Notes under the pieces: model-generated
Seen by the model: only the letters and a program-made list of their open reading frames with translations
The model's database searches: none
What the model was told of the DNA's origin: nothing
NCBI GenBank assembly: GCA_945871545.1
Contig: CAMBWJ010000084.1
Span: 1 to 7,300 of the forward strand
Reading direction: 5' to 3'
Source of the DNA: an uncultured Clostridia bacterium
GTDB lineage: Bacteria > Bacillota_A > Clostridia > Christensenellales > Aristaeellaceae
Length of the DNA: 7,300 bases
Program-made: the position numbers and the translations under genes
Shown here: positions 1 to 6,167 of the stretch, one piece after another
Position numbering within the stretch: position 1 is the first letter of the stretch
Layout: each line of letters starts with the position of its first letter

Positions 1-725
1 ACGGTGTCAACCTTCTGCTGGGTCAGCACCAGGGGCAGCGCGCCGGACTGGATCAGCATGGCCAGGTTGTTGGCCCACTCCACAGACTCCTCGGTGCTCT
101 CGGAGGCGCTGCTGGTGATGATGCCCTGGCCGCCGGTGATGACCTGATTGACCGTGGGTGCGGAGATCAGCTCGTCGTCCAGATAGATCGAGATGGACTG
201 GCCCAGGAACTCCTGGGTGGCCTTGGCAAAGGCCTCGGAAGCTTCCTTGTTCAGCTCGAAGCCCACGCCGGCCTGGGTCGCGGTCTCATCGGACCACTGC
301 GCGCCGGCAGCCTTGATGTCCTTGCCCTCGAAGACCACGTTGCCGTTGGGATCGCGGAACTCCAGATGGGCGGGGGTACCGATGATCTCGGCGACCTGCT
401 CCGGATCGTCCACGTCCGGGATCTCCACCAGGATGCGGTCGTTGCCCTGAATGGCCACGGTGGCCTCGGTGAAGCCGGCGTTGGTCAGACGGGTGCGCAG
501 GGCGGAGACGGTGCCGTCCAGCAGGGTTTCGTAGTTGTCCACCGTGGTATCGGTGACCCTGTACTCCGTGGACACGCCGCCGCGCAGATCCAGGCCCAGG
601 CTGATGGCGCTGCCCACGGGCTTCAGGATGTACTTGCCAACCTGCAAGCCGTTCAGAGCCAGGAACGCCACGACGACGATCAGCACCGCGACGATTCCAA
701 GTTTGATCAAGCTTTTAACCTTCAT
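1..725 (-). CDS. secD: Protein translocase subunit SecD, N-terminal part (runs off window start)
   Basis: SecD is the membrane partner of SecF that helps SecYEG/SecA complete export using the proton gradient. The 241 visible codons begin with a basic stretch and one transmembrane helix (about residues 8-26). The SecD hallmark SLGLDLRGGV follows at 42-51, then the large extracytoplasmic P1 domain: RILVEIPDVDD near 97, GTPAHLEFRD at 116-125, FELNKEASEAF at 156-166, DDELISAPTVNQVITGG at 183-199 and LIQSGALPLVL at 224-234. These match the family order closely. The ATG (base 725) is chosen because GGAGG lies 7 bases upstream. The remaining transmembrane helices and any secF lie outside the window, so a fused SecDF cannot be excluded. 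It is first in its transcript, behind a strong promoter. Confidence 0.96.
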   Translation of the reverse strand, partial: MKVKSLIKLGIVAVLIVVVAFLALNGLQVGKYILKPVGSAISLGLDLRGGVSTEYRVTDTTVDNYETLLDGTVSALRTRLTNAGFTEATVAIQGNDRILVEIPDVDDPEQVAEIIGTPAHLEFRDPNGNVVFEGKDIKAAGAQWSDETATQAGVGFELNKEASEAFAKATQEFLGQSISIYLDDELISAPTVNQVITGGQGIITSSASESTEESVEWANNLAMLIQSGALPLVLTQQKVDT

Positions 726-742
726 TCAGTTTCCTCCCCGAG

Positions 743-765
743 AATGACTGACAAGCACAGTCACT
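743..765 (-). other. Small inverted repeat in the secD leader
   Basis: In the secD transcript AGTGACTG and CAGTCATT can pair (6 Watson-Crick pairs in the core, 8 with one G-U) around a 7-base loop, ending about 5 bases before the ribosome binding site. It has no U-run, so it is not a terminator. It may be a leader hairpin near the start site, or chance. Confidence 0.3.
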
Positions 766-789
766 CTAGCATATATCATACAAAGTATT

Positions 790-818
790 ATTATAGTATG
801 TTTTCGTGAAATCGTCAA
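790..818 (-). promoter_or_regulatory. Sigma-A promoter of secD
   Basis: On the minus strand TTGACG (813-818) and TATAAT (790-795) are separated by exactly 17 bases, a near-consensus housekeeping promoter. The predicted start near 783 gives a leader of about 58 bases before the secD ATG. The 10-mer CTTGACGATT covering the -35 box also occurs at the degV promoter. Confidence 0.85.
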
Positions 819-849
819 GTGAAATCCGCGCACGCAATTGCGGCATGCG

Positions 850-878
850 CTTTATTTTTTGCGCAGATGTGGTATAAT
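850..878 (+). promoter_or_regulatory. Extended -10 promoter of the four-cysteine protein gene
   Basis: TATAAT at 873-878 is preceded by TG plus one base (870-872), an extended -10 element. The -35 region (CTTTAT at 850-855 or TTTATT at 851-856) is poor, as is usual when the TGn motif is present. Transcription would start near 885, about 35 bases before the ATG at 920. Confidence 0.75.
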
Positions 879-919
879 GGAGTAAAGTATTCAAAAGAAT
901 ACACAGGAGGAGAATTACC

Positions 920-1372
920 ATGAAGAATCATGCGGAACTGGCCCGGAACAACTTCCTGAAGGGCTACAACTGCGCGCAGGCCGTAGCCATCGCGTTTTCC
1001 GAGGAGATGGGCATGGGCGAGGAGCAGCTTGCGAAGCTGGCCTCGTCCTTCGGCGGCGGCTTCGGCAAGATGCGCGAGGTCTGCGGTGCGGTGAGCGGCG
1101 CGATGCTGGTGTACGGCGCGCTGCGCGGCAACTCCGACCCCGAGGATCCCGTGGCCAAGAAGGAGCACTACGCCAATGTGCGCGCCTTCGCCGACCGCTT
1201 CAAGGCGGAGCACGAGACGATCATCTGCCGGGAGCTTCTGCACAACATCGGTCTGAAGAAGGAGAGCGGCGGCGATCCCGAGGAACGCACCCCGGAATAC
1301 TACCGCACGCGCCCCTGCGTCCGCTTCGTGGAGACCGCAGCAACGGTTCTGGAGCAGATGCTGGCGGAATAA
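920..1372 (+). CDS. C_GCAxxG_C_C family putative redox protein
   Basis: This 150-residue protein matches the C_GCAxxG_C_C family: about 140 residues, four invariant cysteines, one inside a CGAxxG motif. The cysteines are Cys18 (GYNCAQA), Cys55 (VCGAVSG), Cys103 (IICREL) and Cys133 (RPCVRF). A glycine-rich SSFGGGFG segment (42-49) precedes the CGA motif, as in relatives. No signal peptide or membrane segment is visible, so it should be cytoplasmic. The spacing suggests thiol redox chemistry or metal binding, but no reaction is established for the family. AGGAGG at 905-910, 9 bases upstream, supports the start. It is monocistronic, with its own promoter and a strong terminator, divergent from secD and convergent with the folate operon, so context gives no hint of a partner. 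Confidence 0.9.
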   Translation: MKNHAELARNNFLKGYNCAQAVAIAFSEEMGMGEEQLAKLASSFGGGFGKMREVCGAVSGAMLVYGALRGNSDPEDPVAKKEHYANVRAFADRFKAEHETIICRELLHNIGLKKESGGDPEERTPEYYRTRPCVRFVETAATVLEQMLAE

Positions 1373-1384
1373 TCGGAACAAACA

Positions 1385-1434
1385 GGGCGCTGCCTTCCAT
1401 TGATTTTGGGAAGGCAGCGCCCGTCTTTTTTATT
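1385..1434 (+). terminator. Intrinsic terminator between convergent genes, possibly bidirectional
   Basis: GGGCGCTGCCTTCC (1385-1398) and GGAAGGCAGCGCCC (1409-1422) form a perfect 14-bp stem with a 10-base loop. CGTC-then-T run TCTTTTTTATTTC follows on the plus strand, which ends the transcript from 920. On the minus strand the same stem follows the folB-folK stop codon (1430-1432), but only a weak T-rich tail (TGTTTGTT) comes after it. Termination of the folate operon here is plausible but weaker. The U-tract overlaps the folB-folK stop codon. Confidence 0.9.
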
Positions 1435-2266
1435 TCTCTGCGGCAGGCAACTCGTTCAGAAGCTGCTTCATGGTCTTGTTCAGCACCGGATGCACGAGGT
1501 TGGGCGCAAGCTCCGCCATGGGGCCGAGCACGAAGTCCCGGTTGTGCAGGTCGGGGTGCGGAAGGATGAGCGCGGGGTCGTCCTGCACCAGATCGTCGTA
1601 GAATAGGATATCCAGATCCAGCGTGCGCGGGCCCCAGTGAATCAGGCGTTCCCGCCGGGCGGCCCGTTCGATGGCATGCAGCGCGTCCAGCAGCTCCTCC
1701 GGCTCGTACAGCGTCTCGATCTCCATGGCGGCGTTCAGGAAGTCGTCCTGATCCACGCCGCCGTAGGGCGCGGTCACGCGGTAGGAACTGACCTGCTTCA
1801 CCCGCACGCATTCGTCCGCCCGCAGCGCCTCCACCGCGCCGTTAAGATACCCCTGCTTGTCGCCCATATTGGAGCCCAGCGCCACGAAGGCGCGGTGCCA
1901 GCCCCGGCGCACGCAGACGGACACGCTGTCGAAGGGCAGCGGGATCGGCGCGCTGGGCTTTTCCAGCTCCAGCTCCACCTCATGGATGAGGGGGAATTTC
2001 AGCAGCAGCGCCCGGCAGGCGTGCTCCACCGCCGCCTCCAGCAGCTTCCATGTGTTCTTCTGCAGGTATTCCGTCAGGAACACGCACACGTCGGCGTAGC
2101 TGATGGTCTGCTCCAGCGCGTCCGCGAGGCCGCCCTGACGGGTGGAGGTGTACAGCGTGGCGTTGACCACGAACATCTGGCCCAGCCGGGTCTCCTCCTC
2201 AAACACGCCGTGGTGCGCAAAGACGCGCAGGCCACGGATGCGGATTTCGTCCGTCTTACGCGCCAT
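1430..2266 (-). CDS. folBK: Bifunctional dihydroneopterin aldolase / HPPK (FolB-FolK fusion)
   Basis: One 278-residue chain carries two consecutive folate enzymes. Residues about 5-120 are dihydroneopterin aldolase, which cleaves 7,8-dihydroneopterin to 6-hydroxymethyl-7,8-dihydropterin plus glycolaldehyde. Visible here are FAHHGVFEEE (16-25), the LLEAAVEHAC helix (75-84) and LEKP with the expected catalytic Lys103. Residues about 125-278 are 6-hydroxymethyl-dihydropterin pyrophosphokinase, with ALGSNMGD (129-136), the signature HWGPRTLDLDIL (210-221) carrying the Mg-binding Asp217 and Asp219, PHP at 236-238 and HNRDFVLGPMAEL. Such fusions are known (SulD of Streptococcus pneumoniae). The ATG overlaps the end of folP by 11 bases, and GGAGG (2276-2280) lies 9 bases upstream inside folP, so translation is coupled. 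It is the last gene of the operon, and all key residues are intact. Confidence 0.95.
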   Translation of the reverse strand: MARKTDEIRIRGLRVFAHHGVFEEETRLGQMFVVNATLYTSTRQGGLADALEQTISYADVCVFLTEYLQKNTWKLLEAAVEHACRALLLKFPLIHEVELELEKPSAPIPLPFDSVSVCVRRGWHRAFVALGSNMGDKQGYLNGAVEALRADECVRVKQVSSYRVTAPYGGVDQDDFLNAAMEIETLYEPEELLDALHAIERAARRERLIHWGPRTLDLDILFYDDLVQDDPALILPHPDLHNRDFVLGPMAELAPNLVHPVLNKTMKQLLNELPAAEK

Positions 2267-3068
2267 GGCAGATGGCCTCCGTCATCTTCACCGCCCGGGC
2301 GTTGGCCTGCACGTCGTGCACGCGCACGAACATGCAGCCCGCCATCGCCGCCATCACGCTGGTGGCCACGGTGCCCTCCACGCGCTGATCCGAGGGCAGG
2401 TTCAGCGTAAGGCCGATCATGCTCTTGCGGCTGGTGCCCAGCAGCACCGGCAGCTCGAAGGCGCGAATCAAATCGCCCAGGCGGCGCACGCACTCCAGGT
2501 TGTTCTCAAGGCTCTTGGCAAAGCCCACGCCGGGATCGAGGATGATCTTCTCCCGATGAATGCCCGCAGCGTCCGCAAGGCGCAGGCTCTCCTTCAGGTC
2601 CTCCAGCATCTCCGGGAAGAACTCGGCGTAGCTGGCGTTGTCGCGGTTGTGCATCAGGCAGCAGGGAAGCTTTGCCTCCGCGATCACCCGCGCCATCTCG
2701 GGGTCGTACTTCAATCCCCAGATGTCGTTGATGAGGTCCGCGCCCGCAGCGACGCCCGCCCGGGCCACGCCGCTCTTGTAGGTGTCCAGGCTGATGGGCA
2801 CGTCGAAGCGGGCCCTGATGGCCTCGATCACCGGAGCCACGCGGTCGATCTCCTCCTGATCGGAGATCTTCGTATAGCCGGGGCGGGTGGATTCTCCGCC
2901 CACGTCCACCACGTCCATGCCCTCGTTCAGCATGTCCTCCACGTGGCGCAGGGCCACGTCCATACGATTCCATCTGCCGCCGTCGGAAAAGGAATCCGGC
3001 GTGACGTTCAGGATGCCCATGATGTAGGTCTTGCCGCTCGTCTGAAATTCACGATTGCCGATTTGCAC
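2256..3068 (-). CDS. folP: Dihydropteroate synthase FolP (GTG start)
   Basis: FolP condenses 6-hydroxymethyl-dihydropterin pyrophosphate with p-aminobenzoate to give dihydropteroate; it is the sulfonamide target. The 270 residues hold the whole TIM-barrel signature set: MGILNVTPDSFSDGG (17-31), GGESTRPG (57-64), SLDT with Asp95, NDIWG (114-118), LMH (138-140), LDPGVGFAK (177-185), GTSRKS (211-216) and VRVHDV (248-253). The pABA/sulfa-contact loop ESTRPG shows no insertion. The start is GTG (3066-3068), with GGAGG at 3078-3082, 9 bases upstream. An ATG at 3075 is out of frame and only 2 bases from that site, so it is not the start. The gap to the upstream HD gene is 14 bases, and the 3' end overlaps folB-folK by 11 bases. 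Length is normal for the family. Confidence 0.96.
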   Translation of the reverse strand: MQIGNREFQTSGKTYIMGILNVTPDSFSDGGRWNRMDVALRHVEDMLNEGMDVVDVGGESTRPGYTKISDQEEIDRVAPVIEAIRARFDVPISLDTYKSGVARAGVAAGADLINDIWGLKYDPEMARVIAEAKLPCCLMHNRDNASYAEFFPEMLEDLKESLRLADAAGIHREKIILDPGVGFAKSLENNLECVRRLGDLIRAFELPVLLGTSRKSMIGLTLNLPSDQRVEGTVATSVMAAMAGCMFVRVHDVQANARAVKMTEAICHGA

Positions 3069-3082
3069 GGTTCATGTCCTCC

Positions 3083-3568
3083 TTATCGGGCAATGCCCGC
3101 GTTTTTTCGCTCCTCCGGCCAGTTGCACGCCTCACGCGCATCGCAGCGCCAGCACAGGCGGCAGGCCTTGTCCGCCCGGTAGAGGATCTCCCCCAGCATC
3201 TCGCGTGCGTCTGCCGAAACGCTGCCCCGGTGGCTGCGGATGGCCGCGATGACCGCCGCGATTTCCTCCGCTGTAAAGCCCGCGTCCGGAAGGATGCTCT
3301 CCGCCAGCGCGGCGCTTGCCTGCTCGTGGGGAATTCCCCGCTGGATCTGCTCCGCCCGGCCCAGATCGTGCAAGAGCGCGGCGGCATAGACCACATCGCG
3401 GTCGAGCGCAAGCCCCCGCTCCAGCACGTCGATCCACATCAGCCGCGCCACATCCAGGAGATGCGTCAGGTCGTGGCGGCAGAAGACGCGCTCCGCCTCA
3501 AGTTCGTCCAGCAGGCGGAGCTTCTCCTCAAACAGCGGATGCCGCAGGATGGCGTTGACCCGCTTCAT
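3083..3568 (-). CDS. HD-domain phosphohydrolase with C-terminal cysteine cluster, in the folate operon
   Basis: This 161-residue soluble protein has an HD metal site: His36 (LTHLLDV), His67-Asp68 (ALLHDLGR), His81 (HEQASAA), His113 (IRSHRG) and Asp133 (YRADK). The order H...HD...H...H...D resembles dinuclear HD enzymes such as the YqeK type. After Asp133 comes a cysteine-rich tail: Cys136, Cys139, Cys142 and Cys148 (C-x2-C-x2-C-x5-C), then a Trp and a basic end. The tail might bind zinc or an iron-sulfur centre. The ATG overlaps the folE stop as ATGA with only a weak ribosome site, so it should be translated by coupling to folE. I recall similar HD proteins next to folE/folP in other clostridia, but no assigned reaction. 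From position I infer a phosphatase acting on dihydroneopterin triphosphate or a related nucleotide. Family call is secure; function is not. Confidence 0.85.
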   Translation of the reverse strand: MKRVNAILRHPLFEEKLRLLDELEAERVFCRHDLTHLLDVARLMWIDVLERGLALDRDVVYAAALLHDLGRAEQIQRGIPHEQASAALAESILPDAGFTAEEIAAVIAAIRSHRGSVSADAREMLGEILYRADKACRLCWRCDAREACNWPEERKNAGIAR

Positions 3569-4125
3569 CCCAGGCGCAGGAAATTGTAGAAGCGCTCCTG
3601 CAGCGCAACATCCTTCTCAAAGCAGCCCAGCATGGACGCCGTGACCGTCTTGGTGCCGGGCTTCTTGATGCCCCGCATGGTCATGCACATGTGCTCGGCC
3701 TCCACCATCACCATCACGCCCTGGGGATGCAGCTCGTTCATGATGGCGTTGGCGATCTGGGTGGTCAGCTGCTCCTGAATCTGCGGGCGGCGTGCGAACA
3801 CCTCCACCGTGCGGGCCAGCTTGCTCAGGCCCACCACAGCTCCATCGGGCACGTATGCGATGTGCACCTTGCCGTAGAAGGGCAGCAGATGGTGCTCGCA
3901 CACGGAATAGAAGGTGATGTCCTTCTCCATCACCAGATTGTTCTCGTCCACGGGGAAGCGCTTGGCCAGCGGCTCCGCAGCCGTCTGCGTAAGACCCCCG
4001 AACAGCTCCGCGCACATGCGGGCGATGCGGTCGGGGGTCTCCACCAGACCGGCACGGTTCGGATCCTCCCCGATGGCGGTCAGAAACATGGTGACCGCCT
4101 CTCTGACTTTATCTTGATCGATCAA
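3565..4125 (-). CDS. folE: GTP cyclohydrolase I FolE (TTG start)
   Basis: FolE converts GTP to 7,8-dihydroneopterin triphosphate plus formate, the first committed step of folate synthesis. The 186 residues match the zinc-type (FolE1) family end to end: [21 protein letters not shown] (17-37), [20 protein letters not shown] (72-91), LSKLART (100-106), [10 protein letters not shown] (112-121) and HMCMTMRGI (145-153). Zinc ligands are Cys76, His79 and Cys147, with His78 next to them. The start is TTG (4123-4125): AGGAG (4135-4139) lies 9 bases upstream, and the resulting N-terminus aligns with that of Bacillus FolE. The next ATG, codon 13, would cut into the first helix. A perfect 12-bp palindrome covers the first four codons. 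First gene of the fol operon, overlapping the HD gene by ATGA. Confidence 0.97.
   Translation of the reverse strand: MIDQDKVREAVTMFLTAIGEDPNRAGLVETPDRIARMCAELFGGLTQTAAEPLAKRFPVDENNLVMEKDITFYSVCEHHLLPFYGKVHIAYVPDGAVVGLSKLARTVEVFARRPQIQEQLTTQIANAIMNELHPQGVMVMVEAEHMCMTMRGIKKPGTKTVTASMLGCFEKDVALQERFYNFLRLG
4114..4125. repeat. 12-bp perfect palindrome over the folE start codon
   Basis: TTGATCGATCAA reads the same on both strands and consists of the folE start TTG plus the next three codons. It could be an operator or a weak start-codon hairpin, but it may simply be the coding sequence for M-I-D-Q. Confidence 0.35.
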
Positions 4126-4179
4126 TGCAGGACACTCCTCTTCCGGACGGCATGCGCATCCGGTTCAGCAATTTCGATT

Positions 4180-4208
4180 ATTATAGTACAGATTCACCGA
4201 AAAAGAAA
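4180..4208 (-). promoter_or_regulatory. Promoter of the folate operon
   Basis: A perfect TATAAT (4180-4185, minus) sits 55 bases before the folE start. The region 17 bases further upstream (4203-4208, TTTCTT) is only a poor -35 box, and there is no TGn extension. The leader of roughly 48 bases is too short for a tetrahydrofolate riboswitch, and no such fold is visible. Confidence 0.6.
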
Positions 4209-4260
4209 GTGCTTTCTGTGAAATCAGCGGAAATAAGCCGATTTTGGGCGCTGGTCATGC

Positions 4261-4302
4261 GAAAGAGAAAACCCCGAAGGCGAATTTGTCACGCCTTCGG
4301 GG
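4261..4302 (-). terminator. Intrinsic terminator of degV
   Basis: CCCCGAAGGCG (4272-4282) and CGCCTTCGGGG (4292-4302) form a perfect 11-bp stem with a 9-base loop. On the minus strand it is followed by TTTTCTCTTTC, and it begins 14 bases after the degV stop codon. No T-run follows on the plus strand, so it is one-directional. It insulates degV from the folate operon. Confidence 0.9.
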
Positions 4303-4316
4303 CAAAACAGCCATGC

Positions 4317-5159
4317 TCAGCGCGCGGCAGCGTCCTCGTAGCCCACGATCAGCCCGCCCTTCTCGGCGTAGAAGCTGCACAGGCCCGTGCAGTCGCCGAT
4401 GGTTACCGCGCAGCCGGGGTGCTCCCGCAGGATGATTTCCCGCAGCTGCTGCGCCGCAGTCTCGTTCAGGCAGTGGGCGATGTGCACCCGCCCGCCGGCG
4501 AAGCCCGCCTTCTTCATCTCCGCATGGGTGGTCTCCAGCATCCGCTTCTCGCCGCGACACTTGTGCAGCGCCTGAAGCTCGCCCTCCTCGGAGCCCTTGC
4601 CCAGCACGCGAATGCCCAGCACGCCCGCCAGCTTGGCGATGGCGGGGCTGATCCGGCCGTTGCGGGCCAGGTTGTTCAGCGATTGCAGGCAGAAGAGCAC
4701 GTGGGTGTGCTGCCGGTAGGCGGCGATCTCCTTCTCGATCTCCTCAAAGGACAGCTCCCGCTGGATCAGCAGGCGCAGCTTCTCCACGATCAAAAACATC
4801 TCCGCGCCCGCAGACAGCGTATCGATGACGCAGACCTTCGCGCCGGGGTGGGCGCTCAGGTATTCCTCCTTCGCGTGCATCGCCGCCGCATGGCTGCCGG
4901 ACAGCGCGCCGCTGATGGTCACGGCGAAGATCGCGTCCGCGCCCTCGAAGGCCTCCAGCCACTCGAAGGTGTTCGGGCAGGACGTGCGCGACGGCCCCTT
5001 CGTGCGGTGCAGCTCCTCCACCATCTCCGCGATGTTCAGGCCGGGGCGATCCACGTATTCGCGCTCCTCGGTGATGATCTTCAGGGGAACGCTGAGGAAA
5101 TCTACGCCCTCCAGCGCGTACAGATTGGCCGCAGAATCCGATACGATGCGAGTTTTCAT
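4317..5159 (-). CDS. DegV family (FakB-like) fatty-acid-binding protein
   Basis: DegV proteins bind a fatty acid. Studied members (FakB) present it to the kinase FakA for phosphorylation and phospholipid synthesis; no fakA is visible here. The 280 residues show the family layout: N-terminal RIVSDSAANL (4-13), a TSCPN motif (59-63, usually TSxPS), VTISGALSGSHAAA (80-93), VIDTLSAGAEM (111-121), LNNLARNGRISPAIAKLAGV (161-180) and a C-terminal ThTGpG-like region reduced to GDCTGLCSFY (255-264). The start at ATG 5159 is chosen because a G-rich site (GGGGGAG, 5165-5171) lies just upstream and the protein then starts in the family-typical way; an in-frame ATG at 5198 has no ribosome site. It is monocistronic, with its own promoter and terminator. 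It is not clear which paralogue or ligand this is. Confidence 0.93.
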   Translation of the reverse strand: MKTRIVSDSAANLYALEGVDFLSVPLKIITEEREYVDRPGLNIAEMVEELHRTKGPSRTSCPNTFEWLEAFEGADAIFAVTISGALSGSHAAAMHAKEEYLSAHPGAKVCVIDTLSAGAEMFLIVEKLRLLIQRELSFEEIEKEIAAYRQHTHVLFCLQSLNNLARNGRISPAIAKLAGVLGIRVLGKGSEEGELQALHKCRGEKRMLETTHAEMKKAGFAGGRVHIAHCLNETAAQQLREIILREHPGCAVTIGDCTGLCSFYAEKGGLIVGYEDAAAR

Positions 5160-5204
5160 GCTATCTCCCCCACCAGCTGTCTTGTTTACAAAAACCATCT
5201 TACA

Positions 5205-5219
5205 GGTTTTTTAAAAACC
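5205..5219. promoter_or_regulatory. Palindrome at the degV transcription start, possible operator
   Basis: GGTTTTTTAAAAACC is a 15-bp inverted repeat around one central base (7-bp arms), and it begins at the predicted degV start site. Position and symmetry suit a repressor site. A second GGTTTTT lies at 5190-5197 (minus). No regulator can be named, and A/T-rich palindromes arise easily by chance. Confidence 0.35.
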
Positions 5220-5225
5220 GATTAT

Positions 5226-5254
5226 ATTGTATCACAGCCAAGCGCAATCGTCAA
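5226..5254 (-). promoter_or_regulatory. Sigma-A promoter of degV
   Basis: TTGACG (5249-5254) and TACAAT (5226-5231) on the minus strand are spaced by 17 bases, with a TG one base before the -10 box. Predicted start is near 5219, giving a leader of about 60 bases. Confidence 0.85.
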
Positions 5255-5330
5255 GGGAAGCGGTGCAATCCTCCGGACATCCTGCGGAAACAATTCCGGG
5301 TGCGGTCCGCAGAGGTACTGGAATCAACCA

Positions 5331-5615
5331 AAGTCAAAAATTCTTTTAGAGGAGTATGCTCACTTGAAGAAACAGGGATTAGTGGAAGGACGTTACCCCA
5401 ACATCTATGTCTCTTTCAAGGTTGCTGAAGCAATTGGGCAAAAGGTTCAGTACATTAGCGATAAGGGACTTGACGAAGCACTATGTAAGCAGCTGATTAT
5501 TCAGGCACTGCGATCCTCGCCTTGTTCGATGCGAGAGCTATTGGCAATTCTTGATAGAGGTGCCCTCTCTGCGGTGCTGTCAGATCAACAGAAGTCTAGG
5601 AAAGTATCTAACCTA
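5331..5615 (+). pseudogene. 3' remnant of an AlbA_2/ATPase-type regulator gene
   Basis: In the frame starting at 5331 about 95 residues read like the C-terminal part of the ATP-binding/AlbA_2 (Schlafen-like) proteins common in clostridia: LKKQGLVEGRYPNIYVSFKV, then an amphipathic stretch (ISDKGLDEALCKQLIIQAL), then a winged-helix-like segment ending DQQKSRKVSNLLH. There is no start codon with a ribosome site. The N-terminal DNA-binding and ATPase parts are absent, and the frame runs at about 5613 into the antisense of the next gene, with no native stop. GC is about 46% by my count against over 60% in neighbours, suggesting acquired DNA. The 5' edge is uncertain; I recognise nothing in 5255-5330 apart from a 7-bp inverted repeat (5282-5288 / 5306-5312). 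The family call rests on memory, without alignment. Confidence 0.5.
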
Positions 5616-5846
5616 CTCCATCTCGCCGTCCGCATTGATGAAGGGCGGATTTTCCGGGCCGATGTAGGGCGGCAGATCCATGATGCGGGTATCGATGTCC
5701 AGGATGTCCTGCACCTCGTCGGCGGTCTTGACGCCGAAGTACTTGATGAGCTTTTCCCATGCGGTGTCCACGCACTGCATGGTGGAGGGCACGCGGTCGG
5801 GCGTCTGGTGCATAATGGCAGCGCGAATGCGCTCTTTGGAAGTCAT
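5613..5846 (-). pseudogene. 5' remnant of a uroporphyrinogen decarboxylase (URO-D) family gene
   Basis: The 77 codons start like URO-D-family proteins, which include heme-pathway decarboxylases and corrinoid/cobamide methyltransferases: MTSKERIRAAIMHQTPDRVP with the characteristic PDRVP at 16-20, then a WEKLIKYFG helix and DILDIDTRIMDLPPYIGP. Family members are about 340-400 residues, so roughly four fifths is missing. The open frame ends in TAG exactly where the opposite-strand remnant stops, so the stop belongs to the junction. The start is good: ATG with GGGGG (5855-5859) 8 bases upstream. The preserved 5' end, its upstream region and the divergent AraC gene suggest a formerly regulated catabolic or methyl-transfer gene. 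A 77-residue protein could still be made, but it lacks the active-site barrel. Confidence 0.75.
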
Positions 5847-5877
5847 GTCATTGTCCCCCTTGTGAACATTTATGTTA

Positions 5878-5906
5878 AATATCTAGATAACAAACACCCG
5901 CTGCAA
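5878..5906 (-). promoter_or_regulatory. Possible weak, activator-dependent promoter of the URO-D remnant
   Basis: TTGCAG (5901-5906) and GATATT (5878-5883) on the minus strand are 17 bases apart and match the consensus at 3 and 4 of 6 positions. The weak boxes, with a direct repeat just upstream, are what an AraC-activated promoter usually looks like. Confidence 0.4.
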
Positions 5907-5914
5907 ATACGATT

Positions 5915-5966
5915 TATGTTTCAAAGGTAATGCTGTATATTTTTTAGAATACGGATATGTTTCAAA
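5915..5966. repeat. Direct repeat TATGTTTCAAA, two copies 41 bp apart
   Basis: The 11-mer TATGTTTCAAA occurs exactly at 5915-5925 and 5956-5966, about four helical turns apart. A partial copy (TATGTT) is at 5871-5876. The proximal copy lies 8 bases upstream of the candidate -35 box of the URO-D remnant, so these are candidate binding sites for the adjacent AraC regulator. Confidence 0.5.
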
Positions 5967-6118
5967 TGTTTCCCATAATTAAATCCATACATATCAAATT
6001 TTTCGGCGGGATTTGATGCATCTTTTCCAAAATGCCGCTGTTTGTCGAAATCACGCATGAAGCATCTGTCAATTCTTTCGATACATAAAGTAGAGATAAC
6101 CAGTTTATTTCGTTTTTA

Positions 6119-6167
6119 TTTATGGATTTTCTTTGGCTTGTGTTTGATTTTTATGGACTTTTTTTAG
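6119..6167. repeat. Direct repeat of 18 bp, two copies 31 bp apart
   Basis: 6119-6136 and 6150-6167 agree at 15 of 18 positions and share TTTATGGA exactly. The 31-bp offset is about three helical turns. The second copy covers the candidate -35 box of the AraC gene, which suits autoregulation. The T-richness raises the chance of coincidence. Confidence 0.4.

Noticed and set aside
815..1381. 188-codon minus-strand open frame
   Set aside because: Antisense to the four-cysteine protein gene and across the secD promoter; no family signal.
2142..3182. 346-codon plus-strand open frame
   Set aside because: Shadow of folP and folB-folK, His/Ala/Gln-rich, no ribosome site.
4126..4180. Tetrahydrofolate riboswitch before folE
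   Set aside because: The predicted leader is under 50 bases, too short, and no conserved fold is visible.
5160..5198. Upstream in-frame ATG (5198) as degV start
   Set aside because: No ribosome site before it; the added residues are not typical of DegV. The ATG at 5159 has a G-rich site and a family-like N-terminus.
4125..5930. 601-codon plus-strand open frame
   Set aside because: It is antisense to degV over most of its length, with Arg/Ala/His/Gln/Leu-rich low-information sequence. Only its part from about 5331 to 5615 resembles a real protein, and that is reported as a remnant.
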